Shown one piece after another: positions 24,294 to 34,755 of a stretch of DNA of 64,000 nucleotides. The number at the start of each line of letters is the position of its first letter. Position 1 is the stretch's first letter. The stretch comes from Rhodopseudomonas sp. BR0M22 (GTDB lineage Bacteria > Pseudomonadota > Alphaproteobacteria > Rhizobiales > Xanthobacteraceae). Location of the stretch: NCBI RefSeq assembly GCF_010907035.1, contig NZ_QUMK01000004.1, positions 1 through 64,000 on the forward strand. The letters are read 5' to 3'. The notes under the pieces were generated by a model. The model did no database searches. It was not told where the DNA came from and saw nothing but the letters and a program-made list of their open reading frames with translations. The translations under genes and the position numbers were made by a program.

Positions 24294-25289
24294 ATGACGA
24301 CCAAGCATAAAGTGCTGGTGACTACGCGCTTCTTCGATGACGCGGCAGAGGCGTATCTGCGGCAACACGGGTGCTCGATCGTCACCGCCGGCCTGCCGCA
24401 TGGCCAGACCGATGTCGAATTGTCTGCCGCTCGCTTGCACGAGTTGCTCGCGGGTGTCAGCGGTTGGGTCGTGGGAGTGGCTCCGGTGACGCGGGAGGTC
24501 CTGGCGGCTTCCCCTGAGCTTCGGGTCATCGCTCGCCGCGGCGTCGGCTACGACAATGTCGACGTGGCGGCGGCTAAGGAGTTTGGCAAAGTCGTGACGA
24601 TCGCGGCCGGAGGTAACGAGGCTTCGGTCGCCGACCATGCGATTGCGATGATGCTCGCACTCGCCAAACGGCTGCGCGAGACGCACGAGCGCATGACGGC
24701 GGGCCACTGGATTCCGCTGAGTGGCTCGGAACTGTACCGCAAGACCGTGGGACTCGTGGGCCTGGGACGGATCGCCCGCGGCGTCGCGCAGCGGTTACGC
24801 GGGTTCGAGGCCAAGATCCTGACTTACGATGTCGCGCCGGATCTGGCCTATGCCGAAAGCCACGACATTTCGGTGGTGGATCTGCCGACACTGTTGTCAC
24901 AGAGCGATTATGTGAGCCTCCACCTTCCGTTGCTGCCGCAGACGGCGCATTTGATCGACGCGGCGGCTCTGGCGCTGATGAAACCCTCGGCGATTCTCAT
25001 CAATACGGCGCGCGGCGGATTGATCGACGAGGCGGCGCTGCTGGCGGCGCTGCAGGACGGCCGGATCGCTGGTGCAGGTTTGGATGTTTTCGAGGCGGAA
25101 ACTGACTCCAGCAAACGGCCCACGGCCGACGCACTGCTAGGGCTGCCCAATGTGATCGCATCGCCGCATGCTGGAGGGGCAAGTCGAGAGGCGCTGGCGC
25201 GCGCCAATCTGATTGCGGCGCAGACCGTCATCGATGTGCTCGACAATCGGACGCCTGCGGCCGAGCGTGTTGTCGTCGATGGGCGGTAG
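24294..25289 (+). CDS. D-isomer-specific 2-hydroxyacid dehydrogenase
   Basis: A 331-residue NAD-dependent dehydrogenase of the phosphoglycerate/glyoxylate reductase family. The substrate domain has VIARRGVGYDNVDV (about 79-92); the NAD-binding loop is VGLVGLGRIARGVAQRL (about 147-163); and the catalytic Arg-Glu-His set lies in LINTARGGLIDE (about 234-245), DVFEAE (about 263-268) and ASPHAGGAS (about 285-293). It interconverts a 2-oxoacid and a D-2-hydroxyacid. ATG at 24294 was preferred over a TTG two codons upstream. It closes the LysR-aldolase-MFS locus, where it may reduce the oxoacid released by the aldolase. Confidence 0.9.
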   Translation: MTTKHKVLVTTRFFDDAAEAYLRQHGCSIVTAGLPHGQTDVELSAARLHELLAGVSGWVVGVAPVTREVLAASPELRVIARRGVGYDNVDVAAAKEFGKVVTIAAGGNEASVADHAIAMMLALAKRLRETHERMTAGHWIPLSGSELYRKTVGLVGLGRIARGVAQRLRGFEAKILTYDVAPDLAYAESHDISVVDLPTLLSQSDYVSLHLPLLPQTAHLIDAAALALMKPSAILINTARGGLIDEAALLAALQDGRIAGAGLDVFEAETDSSKRPTADALLGLPNVIASPHAGGASREALARANLIAAQTVIDVLDNRTPAAERVVVDGR

Positions 25290-25341
25290 ACCCGGCCGGG
25301 CGCGGCGCGTAATCCGCTCCCGCACTTCGCCCGGTTCGTCG

Positions 25342-26817
25342 TCAACCGAGCCGCTGATCGCGTGCGTCCTGGGTTTCTTCCGACGCTGCTTTGGTGGCCG
25401 CCGCCGCCACGCCCTTCTTGCTGGCGATCGCGATCGCCTTGCGGCCTGAGATTTCGTGGCCGGCGTCGTCCGGCATCTGCCAGAAGAAGTACGCCGACAG
25501 CGCTGCCAGGACCGCGACGACCACGAAGGCCGGACCGAAATCGCCGGCGCTGAGCTCGGTGACGTGGCGCAGCGCCATCGTGGTCTCCACCGAGAACGCG
25601 CCGATTGCCACGCCGGCGGAGATCGCGAGCTGCTGGCCGACACTGACCAGCGTGGTCGCCCGGCTCATCTGTGCCTGCTCGACTTCGGCATAGGCGACGG
25701 TGTTGATCGCGGTGAATTGCAGCGAGCGGAAGAAGCCCCCGACCACCAGGATGATCATGATCAGCAGCAGCGGGGTGCCGGGGGTGAACAGCGCGCAGGC
25801 GGCGAGAAACACCGAGCTGACCACGGCGTTCACCGTCATGATGTTGCGGAAGCCGAAGGTGCGGATGATCCGCGCCGCCAGCGTCTTCATCCCGATCGCG
25901 CCGACCGCGGAGGCGAAAGTGACCAGACCGGAGTGAAACGGCGACAGGCCGAAGCCGATCTGCATCAACAGCGGCAGCAGGAACGGCAGCGCGCCGATGC
26001 CGAGCCGGAACAGGAATCCGCCGACCAGGCTGGAGCGCAGCGTCGTCAGGCGCAGCAGCGAGAAGTCCAGCACCGGCGCGGGCACCCGGCGGGAATGGAA
26101 CACGTACAGCGTCATTGCGATCGCGCCGACGCCGATCAGCGCGGTCACCACGGTCCATGGCAGCAGATTGAGGCCGGCGACCGACAGCCCGAAAGCGATA
26201 CCGGCGACGCCGATCCCGGCCAGCACCAGCCCCCACAGGTCGAACTTTTCGAGGTGGTCGCTGCGGATCGGGTCGATATACCGCAGCGCCATCACGATCC
26301 CGATGAGCCCGATCGGAATGTTGATCAGGAAGATCCAGTGCCAGGAGAAGTACGTGGTGATGAAGCCGCCGAGCGGCGGCCCGATCACCGGGCCGATCAG
26401 TGCCGGTACGGTCACCCAGGCCATCGCCCCGACCAGCGCGCTCTTGTCGATCGAGCGCAGCAGCACCAACCGCCCGACAGGAGTCATCATCGCCCCTCCG
26501 ATGCCCTGGACGATGCGGGCGATGACGAAATCGGTGATCGAGCTCGACAATGCGCAGCCGATCGAGCCGACCATGAACACCGCAATCGCGATCGAGAAAA
26601 CCGTGCGTGCGCCGAACCGGTCGGCGGTCCAGCCCGACGCCGGAATGAAAACTGCCAGCGACAGCAGATAAGACGTGATCGCCAGTTTCAGCGTCAGCGG
26701 CGAGGTGCCGATGTCGGCGGCGATCGCCGGCAATGAGGTCGCGATCACGGTGGCGTCCATGTTCTCCATGAACAGCGCGGCAGCCACGATCAGCGGAATA
26801 ACTCGATCTTTGTTCAT
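25342..26817 (-). CDS. DHA2-family (14-TM) MFS drug exporter
   Basis: A 491-residue exporter of the EmrB/QacA class with about fourteen predicted membrane segments. Diagnostic pieces: NMDATVIATSLPAIA in TM1 (about 19-33), motif A GWTADRFGARTVF (about 57-69), and motif C in TM5 ALIGPVIGPPLGGFI (about 137-151). The C-terminal tail is charged and cytoplasmic. No membrane-fusion or outer-membrane partner gene is adjacent, so it may work alone in the inner membrane. It is convergent with the hydroxyacid dehydrogenase. Substrate is unknown. Confidence 0.9.
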   Translation of the reverse strand: MNKDRVIPLIVAAALFMENMDATVIATSLPAIAADIGTSPLTLKLAITSYLLSLAVFIPASGWTADRFGARTVFSIAIAVFMVGSIGCALSSSITDFVIARIVQGIGGAMMTPVGRLVLLRSIDKSALVGAMAWVTVPALIGPVIGPPLGGFITTYFSWHWIFLINIPIGLIGIVMALRYIDPIRSDHLEKFDLWGLVLAGIGVAGIAFGLSVAGLNLLPWTVVTALIGVGAIAMTLYVFHSRRVPAPVLDFSLLRLTTLRSSLVGGFLFRLGIGALPFLLPLLMQIGFGLSPFHSGLVTFASAVGAIGMKTLAARIIRTFGFRNIMTVNAVVSSVFLAACALFTPGTPLLLIMIILVVGGFFRSLQFTAINTVAYAEVEQAQMSRATTLVSVGQQLAISAGVAIGAFSVETTMALRHVTELSAGDFGPAFVVVAVLAALSAYFFWQMPDDAGHEISGRKAIAIASKKGVAAAATKAASEETQDARDQRLG

Positions 26818-27008
26818 CGGAGATTTCGACCAGAGGAGGGCGCTCGGGCTGTAGCACCGTGTCGCGGCCCCGGCTATTGCGGAGCTTGCGCGGTTACCTA
26901 AATCCTCCGTGACCGGGCCACATTCCTCATGGCGGAATCGCTTTGAGATGTGCAGCCGGTGATCACGATGAGCGGCGCCTCGATCGGTTCCGCGACGGAG
27001 ATTGGCCG

Positions 27009-27257
27009 ATGATCTACCTGCTCGCTGCCTTCCTGCCGCCGCTCGGCCTGTTGTTCAACGGCCAGCCACTGTCGGCGGTGTTCAACCTCGTGCTGCTGGT
27101 GGTGTGCATCGTCCTCGGACTGATCTTCCACCCGCTGCTGGTGATCCCCTCGCTACACGCGCTGATTGCCGTGCGGATGGAGCGCGAAAAGCGCATGCAC
27201 CGCGAAGTCGTGGAGGCGATCCGCGAACACGGCCTTCCGCCGGGCTATCGGCGCTGA
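27009..27257 (+). CDS. Small YqaE/Pmp3-like membrane protein
   Basis: An 82-residue protein whose first half forms two hydrophobic hairpin segments, YLLAAFLPPLGLLF and VFNLVLLVVCIVLGLIFHPLLVIP, followed by a charged tail with EREKRMHREVVEAIREHG. This architecture resembles the proteolipid-3/YqaE family of stress-related membrane proteins. The ATG at 27009 opens the first helix directly; longer in-frame versions add unrelated residues. Function in bacteria is not established. It is a single gene. Confidence 0.7.
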   Translation: MIYLLAAFLPPLGLLFNGQPLSAVFNLVLLVVCIVLGLIFHPLLVIPSLHALIAVRMEREKRMHREVVEAIREHGLPPGYRR

Positions 27258-27332
27258 GCGCGCCGTCGGCAAAACGCCTCATGGACAATGGGAATCGTCG
27301 CAAAAGCAGCGGTTTCGTGCTAGTCTGCCACA

Positions 27333-27653
27333 ATGACCGTCGCCCTTCGGATGCCTCCTGATTTTGCGGCCGAGCTGGAGCGGAAGTATTTCTGGTGGGA
27401 GGCTGTCGACGCCGCGCCGCGCACGGAGGCCCGCATCCTGGCACAGGCGATGAGCTTCGCCAATTTCGATGAGGTGCGGAGGCTGGAGACCGTGCTGGGT
27501 CCCGACGCGCTGGTCGAAGTGATGCTGGCGGCGCAGCCGGGTTGGATCGATCCGCGCTCCTGGGAGTTCTGGCGGGGTCGCCTGCAGCGGGCGACCGGCC
27601 GGTCGATCCCGGACATCCCGCCGCAGAGAAAGTTCGATGCCGGAGACGTTTGA
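27333..27653 (+). CDS. Putative antitoxin partner of AbiEii-type protein
   Basis: A 106-residue soluble protein without a recognised named domain. It begins MTVALRMPPDFAAELE and contains a helical region with AQAMSFANFDEVRRLE and a WIDPRSWEFWRGRLQ segment. Its last 17 bases overlap the start of the AbiEii-like nucleotidyltransferase, so the two are translationally coupled. By position it is the expected antitoxin, though it lacks the recognisable winged-helix AbiEi motif. A TAGTCT hexamer at 27319-27324 ends about eight bases before the ATG, so the mRNA could be leaderless. Confidence 0.65.
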   Translation: MTVALRMPPDFAAELERKYFWWEAVDAAPRTEARILAQAMSFANFDEVRRLETVLGPDALVEVMLAAQPGWIDPRSWEFWRGRLQRATGRSIPDIPPQRKFDAGDV

Positions 27654-28302
27654 GCCGTGCCTTGAGGTGCTGCCGGAAGCCCAGCGACAGATTTGGCCGC
27701 TGCTCGGATTCAGCTCCGGCCTGAACTTCGTGCTCTATGGCGGGACCGCGGTCGCGCTGCATCTCGGCCATCGCGTTTCGGTCGATTTCGACTTTTTCCG
27801 TTCCGAGCCTCTCGACAAGCATCAGGTGGGCGCCGCCCTCGATCGACTTCCCAATTCCGACATCGTCCAGGAAGCCAAGGATACGCTGGTGGTTCGGGTG
27901 GCGATGCCGGCCGGTGCGGTCAAGTTGTCATTCTTCGGCGGCCTCAACTTCGGCAGGCTCGCCCCGCCATTGCTGACCGCTGACCGTGTGATGCGGGTTG
28001 CGTCGCGCCAGGATTTGCTGGCAACCAAGCTGAAGGCGATCTTGGACCGGGCCGAAGCCAAGGATTATCGGGACATCGCGGCGTTACTGGCGTCGGGCGA
28101 ATCGTTGCCCCGTTCGTTGGCAGGCTTTTCGAAGATGTTCGGCCGCGATCCCGCTCTGCCATTGCGGGCGATTGGATTCTTTGAGGACGGCGACCTCGCC
28201 GCGGTACCCGAAGCGGACCGCCGAGTGCTCCGCTCGGCCCGCGATGCCGTCAGCGAAATCCCTGAAATTGCGTTGATTTCCGGCTCGCCGGCGGGCCCTT
28301 GA
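27637..28302 (+). CDS. AbiEii/AbiGii-type nucleotidyltransferase (putative type IV toxin)
   Basis: A 221-residue nucleotidyltransferase-fold protein. The family fingerprint is FVLYGGTAVALHLGHRVSVD with FDFF following (about 31-54): the GG(T/S) loop and the DxD-like acidic pair that bind metal and nucleotide. Later RQDLLATKLKAILDRAEAKDYRDIAALL (about 127-154) is the conserved Lys and DxxD segment. AbiEii toxins modify tRNA or other RNA by adding nucleotides and cause growth arrest or phage abortive infection. It overlaps its upstream 106-residue partner by 17 bp. Whether this pair is an active toxin-antitoxin module is not shown by sequence. Confidence 0.82.
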   Translation: MPETFEPCLEVLPEAQRQIWPLLGFSSGLNFVLYGGTAVALHLGHRVSVDFDFFRSEPLDKHQVGAALDRLPNSDIVQEAKDTLVVRVAMPAGAVKLSFFGGLNFGRLAPPLLTADRVMRVASRQDLLATKLKAILDRAEAKDYRDIAALLASGESLPRSLAGFSKMFGRDPALPLRAIGFFEDGDLAAVPEADRRVLRSARDAVSEIPEIALISGSPAGP

Positions 28303-28478
28303 GGAATGCTTGGGGAGCGGGGCGGGGCTGTCGTGCTTGCCTCTTTGATTCGTCATATCCCCATGCTATCGACCACCGCCAACCCTACCGACGGGCTCGA
28401 TTCGACGGTGCCGCACCCAGCGGCGCCGAACGTGCCTCCCGTCCCCGCAAAATCGAGCGCGGCCTTCGGCGCCGCTGA

Positions 28479-29987
<1,509 letters not shown>

Positions 29988-30018
29988 GGCGGCTGACTTA
30001 AGTAACGACCTCTTCTCA

Positions 30019-30133
30019 GTCATTCCGGGGCGCGCGTGAAACGCGCGAACCCGGAATCTGGAGATCGTCGCCGTCTCTGAGGTGCGCCGAACTGCGAGAT
30101 TCCGGGTTCGCGCTTCGCGCGCCCCGGAATGAC
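30019..30133. repeat. Inverted pair of GTCATTCCGGGG-type palindromes
   Basis: Copies at about 30019-30059 and 30098-30133 face each other downstream of guaB. The outer ends are complementary (GTCATTCCGGGGCGCGCG and CGCGCGCCCCGGAATGAC), so this block could form a long hairpin. It is the same arrangement as at 4114-4257. Confidence 0.78.
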
Positions 30134-30229
30134 GATGAAGGCTGCCTGCACGGCTGCGCAGTTGGCGAATGCGGTGGTGTCGCTTACAGTCGCGGCCCTG
30201 ACGACAACGAACATCAAAAAGGAAACGAA

Positions 30230-31255
30230 ATGCCCAAGGGTCAGCGTATCGTGCTCGCGTCGCGTCCGGTCGGCGAGCCGACGCCGCAGAATTTCCGCCT
30301 CGAAGAGTTCGACGTTCCGGCGCCCGGCGAGGGGCAGGTACTGCTGCGGACGATCTGGCTGTCGCTCGATCCGTATATGCGCGGCCGCATGAGCGATGGT
30401 CCGTCCTACGCGCAGCCGGTGCCGGTTGGCGGCGTGATGGAAGGCGGCACCGTTTGTGAAGTGATCGATAGCAAGAGCCCGGCTTTTGCCAAGGGTGACA
30501 TCGTGCTCGCGCATTCGGGCTGGGCGACGCATGCGGTCGCCGATGCCAAGCCGCTGCGCAAGATCGACCCGGCGCTGGGCCCGATCTCGACCGCGGTCGG
30601 CGTGCTCGGCATGCCGGGCATGACTGCCTATACCGGCCTTTTGGACATCGGGCAGCCGAAAGAAGGCGAGACTGTCGTTGTGGCTGCCGCGTCCGGCGCG
30701 GTCGGCTCCGCGGTGGGGCAGATCGCGAAAGTGAAGGGCGCGCGGGCGATCGGCATCGCTGGCGGCAGGGCCAAATGCGACTACGTCAAGCAGGAACTCG
30801 GCTTCGACGATTGCCTCGATCACCGCGACCCCGATCTCGCCGCAAAGCTGAAGGCGGCGTGTCCGAACGGCATCGACGTGTACTTCGAGAATGTCGGTGG
30901 CGAAGTGTTCGAGGCAGTGTTTCCGCTGTTCAACAACTTTGCCCGTATGCCGGTGTGCGGCCTGATCGCGCAGTACAACGCGTTCGAGACGCCGCCGACG
31001 CCGAAATGGGCGACCGCTTTGATGCGCCACGTGCTGACCAAGCGGCTCACCATCCGCGGCTTCATCGTCAGCGATTTCGCCGGCCGCCGTCAGGAATTCT
31101 TGCGCGAGATGTCGGAGTGGGTGCGCGACGGCAAGGTGAAGTACAAGGAGTTCGTCACCGAGGGCGTCGAGAGCGCGCCGGAGGCGTTCATCGGTCTGCT
31201 CAAGGGCGCGAATTTCGGCAAGCAGCTGGTCCGCGTCGGGCCGGACAAGGCGTAA
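30230..31255 (+). CDS. NADP-dependent oxidoreductase, PTGR/CurA-like MDR
   Basis: A 341-residue medium-chain reductase of the leukotriene B4 dehydrogenase/alkenal-one oxidoreductase group, which reduces the double bond of alpha,beta-unsaturated ketones and aldehydes with NADPH. Typical segments are WLSLDPYMRGRM (about 43-54), the VLGMPGMTAYTGLLDIG stretch (about 125-141) and the nucleotide fingerprint VAAASGAVGSAVGQIA (about 151-166). No zinc ligands. The sequence GGRAKCDYVKQELGFDDCLDHR (about 178-199) carries the Lys/Arg region that selects NADP. It stands alone after a palindromic block. Confidence 0.92.
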   Translation: MPKGQRIVLASRPVGEPTPQNFRLEEFDVPAPGEGQVLLRTIWLSLDPYMRGRMSDGPSYAQPVPVGGVMEGGTVCEVIDSKSPAFAKGDIVLAHSGWATHAVADAKPLRKIDPALGPISTAVGVLGMPGMTAYTGLLDIGQPKEGETVVVAAASGAVGSAVGQIAKVKGARAIGIAGGRAKCDYVKQELGFDDCLDHRDPDLAAKLKAACPNGIDVYFENVGGEVFEAVFPLFNNFARMPVCGLIAQYNAFETPPTPKWATALMRHVLTKRLTIRGFIVSDFAGRRQEFLREMSEWVRDGKVKYKEFVTEGVESAPEAFIGLLKGANFGKQLVRVGPDKA

Positions 31256-31449
31256 CCGGAAGCGCGGCGTGGCGGAGCCCCGGCATCGCCGGGACTCTGC
31301 GTTGCGGTGGCTCGATTGTCATCGGCGGGGGCGGCGGTTATAGCGGGGGCCGGAAAGCGTCGGACCGACAGTGCCCTTTGCGCAGGTCGCGTCCATGTTG
31401 TGACGCCGCTCGGCGCGTTGCGCGCCCTCGACCTGATTGAAAGCTCCGC

Positions 31450-32751
31450 ATGACCCCCGCCGCACGGCTTTCCGCAGCCATCGATCTGATTTCGACCATC
31501 GACAGTCAGCGCATTCCCGCTGCCAAGGCCCTGAAAGAATGGGGGACCGCGCATCGCTACGCCGGGTCCGGGGATCGGGCGGCGATTGCCGGCCTGGTCT
31601 GGGACGTGCTGCGCCGGCGCGCGTCCAGCGCCTTCATCATGGATTCCGATACCGCCCGGGCGCGGGTGCTCGGCATGCTGAAGCTGGAGCGCGGGATGAC
31701 GGCGGAGGCGATCGCGGCGCTGTGCGACGGTAGCCGGTTCGCGCCGGCGCCGCTGACCGACGCCGAACACGCCGCGCTGTCGGGGCGGACGCTGGACGGA
31801 GCGCCGCCGCATATCGCCGGCGACTATCCGGAATGGCTCGACGGCGCGCTCGCCGAGATGTTCGGCGAGGCCCGCGTCGCCGAGGCCGCAGCGATGGCCA
31901 GCCGGGCGCCGCTCGACCTGCGCGTCAACACGCTGAAAGCCGCGCGCGACAAGGTGCTGGCCTCGCTGGCGCATCTGCGCGCCAAGGCGTCGCCATGGTC
32001 GCCCTGGGGGCTGCGGATCGAACTGCCGGCCGACGCACGCAATCCCGGCGTCCAGGCAGAGCCGGATTTCATCAAGGGCGCGGTCGAGGTCCAGGACGAG
32101 GGCTCGCAGCTCGCGGCACTGTTTTCCGCCGCCAAGCCCGGCGAGCAGGTGATCGACCTCTGCGCCGGGGCCGGCGGCAAGACCCTGGCGCTGGCGGCGA
32201 TGATGCAGGGCAAGGGCCGGCTGATCGCCACCGACGCCGACAAGCGCCAGCTCGCCCCGATCCACGAGCGGCTGTCGCGCGCCGGCGTCCACAACGCCGA
32301 GGTGAGGGCGCCGAAGGGCGAGGCCGATCCGCTGGCCGACATCAAGGGCAGCGCCGATCTGGTGCTTGTCGACGCGCCGTGCACCGGCACCGGCACCTGG
32401 CGTCGCAACCCGGACGCGAAATGGCGGATGCGCCCCGGCGCGCTGGACATCCGCCTCAAGGACCAGGCCGAGGTGCTCGGCCGTGCCGCGCGGCTGGTCA
32501 AGCCCGGTGGGCGGATCGCCTATGTCACCTGCTCGGTGCTGGCGCCCGAAAATACCGGCCAGATCCAGGCGTTTACCGCCGCCCATCCGGAGTTCGCCGT
32601 CGTCCCGCCGGCCGAGGTTGCGGCTGCGCTGTGGGACAAGACCGAGCTGTTCCTGGCCGCCGCCTGGACCTCGCCCGAAGGCCTGCTGATGACCCCGCGC
32701 CGCACCGGCACCGACGGGTTTTTCGTCAGCGTGCTGAAGCGCAGAGCCTGA
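31450..32751 (+). CDS. RsmB/NOP-family rRNA (cytosine-C5)-methyltransferase
   Basis: A 433-residue SAM-dependent RNA m5C methyltransferase. An N-terminal helical region (about 1-70) resembles the NusB-like domain of RsmB. The catalytic domain has RVNTLKA (about 158-164), the SAM loop VIDLCAGAGGKTLALAA (about 233-249), motif IV VDAPCTGTGTWRRNPD (about 309-324) and motif VI TCSVLAPEN (about 360-368), the two Cys residues of NOP/NSUN enzymes. It most likely modifies 16S rRNA in the cytoplasm; the exact target base is assigned by homology. It lies upstream of guaA and is separated from it by palindromic repeats. Confidence 0.88.
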   Translation: MTPAARLSAAIDLISTIDSQRIPAAKALKEWGTAHRYAGSGDRAAIAGLVWDVLRRRASSAFIMDSDTARARVLGMLKLERGMTAEAIAALCDGSRFAPAPLTDAEHAALSGRTLDGAPPHIAGDYPEWLDGALAEMFGEARVAEAAAMASRAPLDLRVNTLKAARDKVLASLAHLRAKASPWSPWGLRIELPADARNPGVQAEPDFIKGAVEVQDEGSQLAALFSAAKPGEQVIDLCAGAGGKTLALAAMMQGKGRLIATDADKRQLAPIHERLSRAGVHNAEVRAPKGEADPLADIKGSADLVLVDAPCTGTGTWRRNPDAKWRMRPGALDIRLKDQAEVLGRAARLVKPGGRIAYVTCSVLAPENTGQIQAFTAAHPEFAVVPPAEVAAALWDKTELFLAAAWTSPEGLLMTPRRTGTDGFFVSVLKRRA

Positions 32752-32805
32752 ACCGGGCGGGGCGCAGCGCTTCTTTTTTGAGTCCGCGTCCGCCCCAAGC
32801 ACGGC

Positions 32806-32975
32806 GCGCTCCCTCTCCCGCGCACTGGAGAGGGCTGGGGTGAGGGCGCCCCAGGTACAGTGCGCTCCCTCGCCCCGCCCTTGCGGGGAGAGGGTTGGGT
32901 TGAGGGGCGCTGCGGGCACTGAGTCTCGGCCTTGCGGAGGCGCCCCTCACCCGACCCGCATGGGGAGAGGTCAGG
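32806..32975. repeat. GC-rich palindromic repeats, three units
   Basis: Three copies of the CCTCTCC...GGAGAGG / GTGAGGGCGCC family occur at about 32806-32850, 32868-32907 and 32937-32975, upstream of guaA. They match the units at 3202-3390. There is no coding potential apart from in-frame read-through into guaA, which I judge spurious. Confidence 0.72.
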
Positions 32976-33039
32976 GGACGCTGCCGCTCATCCTGTTTTC
33001 CCCGTTGCGAGCCGGGCTGCGGTCGCGTATCTGCTGCCC

Positions 33040-34662
33040 ATGACAGCCCCCAGCACATCCTCCGCTTCGTCCGTCGTCCCCTCTGGCGCCGACACCTCGC
33101 CGCACGTCGCTGCGATCCACGAGAAGATCCTGATCGTCGACTTCGGCTCGCAGGTCACCCAGCTGATCGCCCGCCGCGTCCGCGAGGAGGGCGTGTATTC
33201 CGAGATCGTGCCGTTCCAGAAGGCGGAGGCCGCCTTCGCCGAGATGAAGCCGAAAGCCGTGATCCTGTCCGGCGGCCCGGCCTCGGTGCTGGACGACAAC
33301 GCCCCCAGCGCACCGATGGCGATCCTGGAGGCCGGCGTGCCGGTGCTCGGCATCTGCTACGGCGAGCAGACCCTGGCCAAGCAGCTCGGCGGCACCGTCG
33401 AGGGCGGCCACCACCGCGAATTCGGCCGCGCCCAGATCGAGATCACCGACGACTGCGCGCTGTTCGACGGCGTCTGGCAGAAGGGCGGCAAATACGACGT
33501 CTGGATGAGCCATGGCGACCGCGTCACCAAGCTGCCTGACGGTTTCCGTGCAGTGGCGCAGGCGCCGGGTTCGCCGATCTCGGTGATCGCCGACGACACC
33601 CGCAAGTTCTACGCGATGCAGTTCCACCCCGAAGTGGTGCACACCCCGGACGGCGCCAAGCTGCTGCGCAACTTCGTCCGCAAGGTCGCAGGCCTGACCG
33701 GCGACTGGACGATGCGCGCCTTCCGCGAGGAAGCGATCGAGAAGATCCGCGCCCAGGTCGGCAGCGGCAAGGTGATCTGCGGCCTGTCCGGCGGCGTCGA
33801 TAGCGCGGTGGCGGCGGTGCTGATCCATGAGGCGATCGGCGATCAGCTCACCTGCGTGTTCGTCGACCACGGCCTGCTCCGCAAGGACGAGGGCAAGACC
33901 GTCGTCGACCTGTTCCGCCACCACTACAACATCCCGCTGGTGCACGTGGATGCGTCGGAGACCTTCCTCGGCGCGCTGAAGGGCGTCACCGATCCGGAGC
34001 AGAAGCGCAAGACCATCGGCAAGCTGTTCATCGACGTGTTCGAGGCCGAAGCCAGACGCGTCGGCGGCGCCGACTTCTTGGCGCAGGGCACGCTGTACCC
34101 GGACGTGATCGAAAGCGTGTCGTTCACCGGCGGTCCGTCGGTGACGATCAAGTCGCATCACAACGTCGGCGGCTTGCCCGAACGCATGAACATGAAGCTG
34201 GTCGAACCCTTGCGCGAACTGTTCAAGGACGAAGTCCGCGCATTGGGGCGTGAGCTCGGGCTGCCCGACGTGTTCGTCGGCCGCCATCCGTTCCCGGGTC
34301 CCGGCCTCGCGATCCGCTGCCCCGGCGAGATCACCGAAGAGAAGCTCGAAATCCTGCGCAACGCGGACGCGGTGTATATCGACCAGATCCGCAAGGCCGG
34401 CCTCTACGACGACATCTGGCAGGCGTTCGCCGTGCTGCTCCCGGTCCGCACTGTCGGCGTGATGGGCGACGGCCGCACCTATGAGTACGTCGTCGGCCTG
34501 CGCGCCGTAACGTCCACCGACGGCATGACCGCCGACTTCTACCCGTTTGAAATGTCCTTCCTCGGCGCCACCGCGACGCGGATCATCAACGAAGTGAAGG
34601 GCGTCAATCGCGTGGTGTACGACGTCACGAGCAAGCCGCCGGGGACGATTGAGTGGGAATGA
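33040..34662 (+). CDS. guaA: GMP synthase (glutamine-hydrolysing)
   Basis: A 540-residue enzyme that aminates XMP to GMP. The class I glutamine amidotransferase domain (about 25-220) has [20 protein letters not shown], the nucleophile loop [15 protein letters not shown] and the His-Glu pair in QFHPEVVHT. The ATP-PPase domain shows [17 protein letters not shown] and the C-terminal dimerisation domain ends KPPGTIEWE. The ATG at 33040 leaves a 25-residue Ser/Pro-rich leader typical of rhizobial GuaA; no clear ribosome-binding site is seen. In-frame sequence upstream consists of repeats. It works with guaB and gpt of this window in GTP supply. Confidence 0.96.
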   Translation: MTAPSTSSASSVVPSGADTSPHVAAIHEKILIVDFGSQVTQLIARRVREEGVYSEIVPFQKAEAAFAEMKPKAVILSGGPASVLDDNAPSAPMAILEAGVPVLGICYGEQTLAKQLGGTVEGGHHREFGRAQIEITDDCALFDGVWQKGGKYDVWMSHGDRVTKLPDGFRAVAQAPGSPISVIADDTRKFYAMQFHPEVVHTPDGAKLLRNFVRKVAGLTGDWTMRAFREEAIEKIRAQVGSGKVICGLSGGVDSAVAAVLIHEAIGDQLTCVFVDHGLLRKDEGKTVVDLFRHHYNIPLVHVDASETFLGALKGVTDPEQKRKTIGKLFIDVFEAEARRVGGADFLAQGTLYPDVIESVSFTGGPSVTIKSHHNVGGLPERMNMKLVEPLRELFKDEVRALGRELGLPDVFVGRHPFPGPGLAIRCPGEITEEKLEILRNADAVYIDQIRKAGLYDDIWQAFAVLLPVRTVGVMGDGRTYEYVVGLRAVTSTDGMTADFYPFEMSFLGATATRIINEVKGVNRVVYDVTSKPPGTIEWE

Positions 34663-34755
34663 TTTTGTCGACCCATAGGATGAGTATTCGGTGTTGATGG
34701 GGGGGGATCACCTCTAATTTCTCACGGTGCTGAGCACGATGGCGGCAACAAATCG

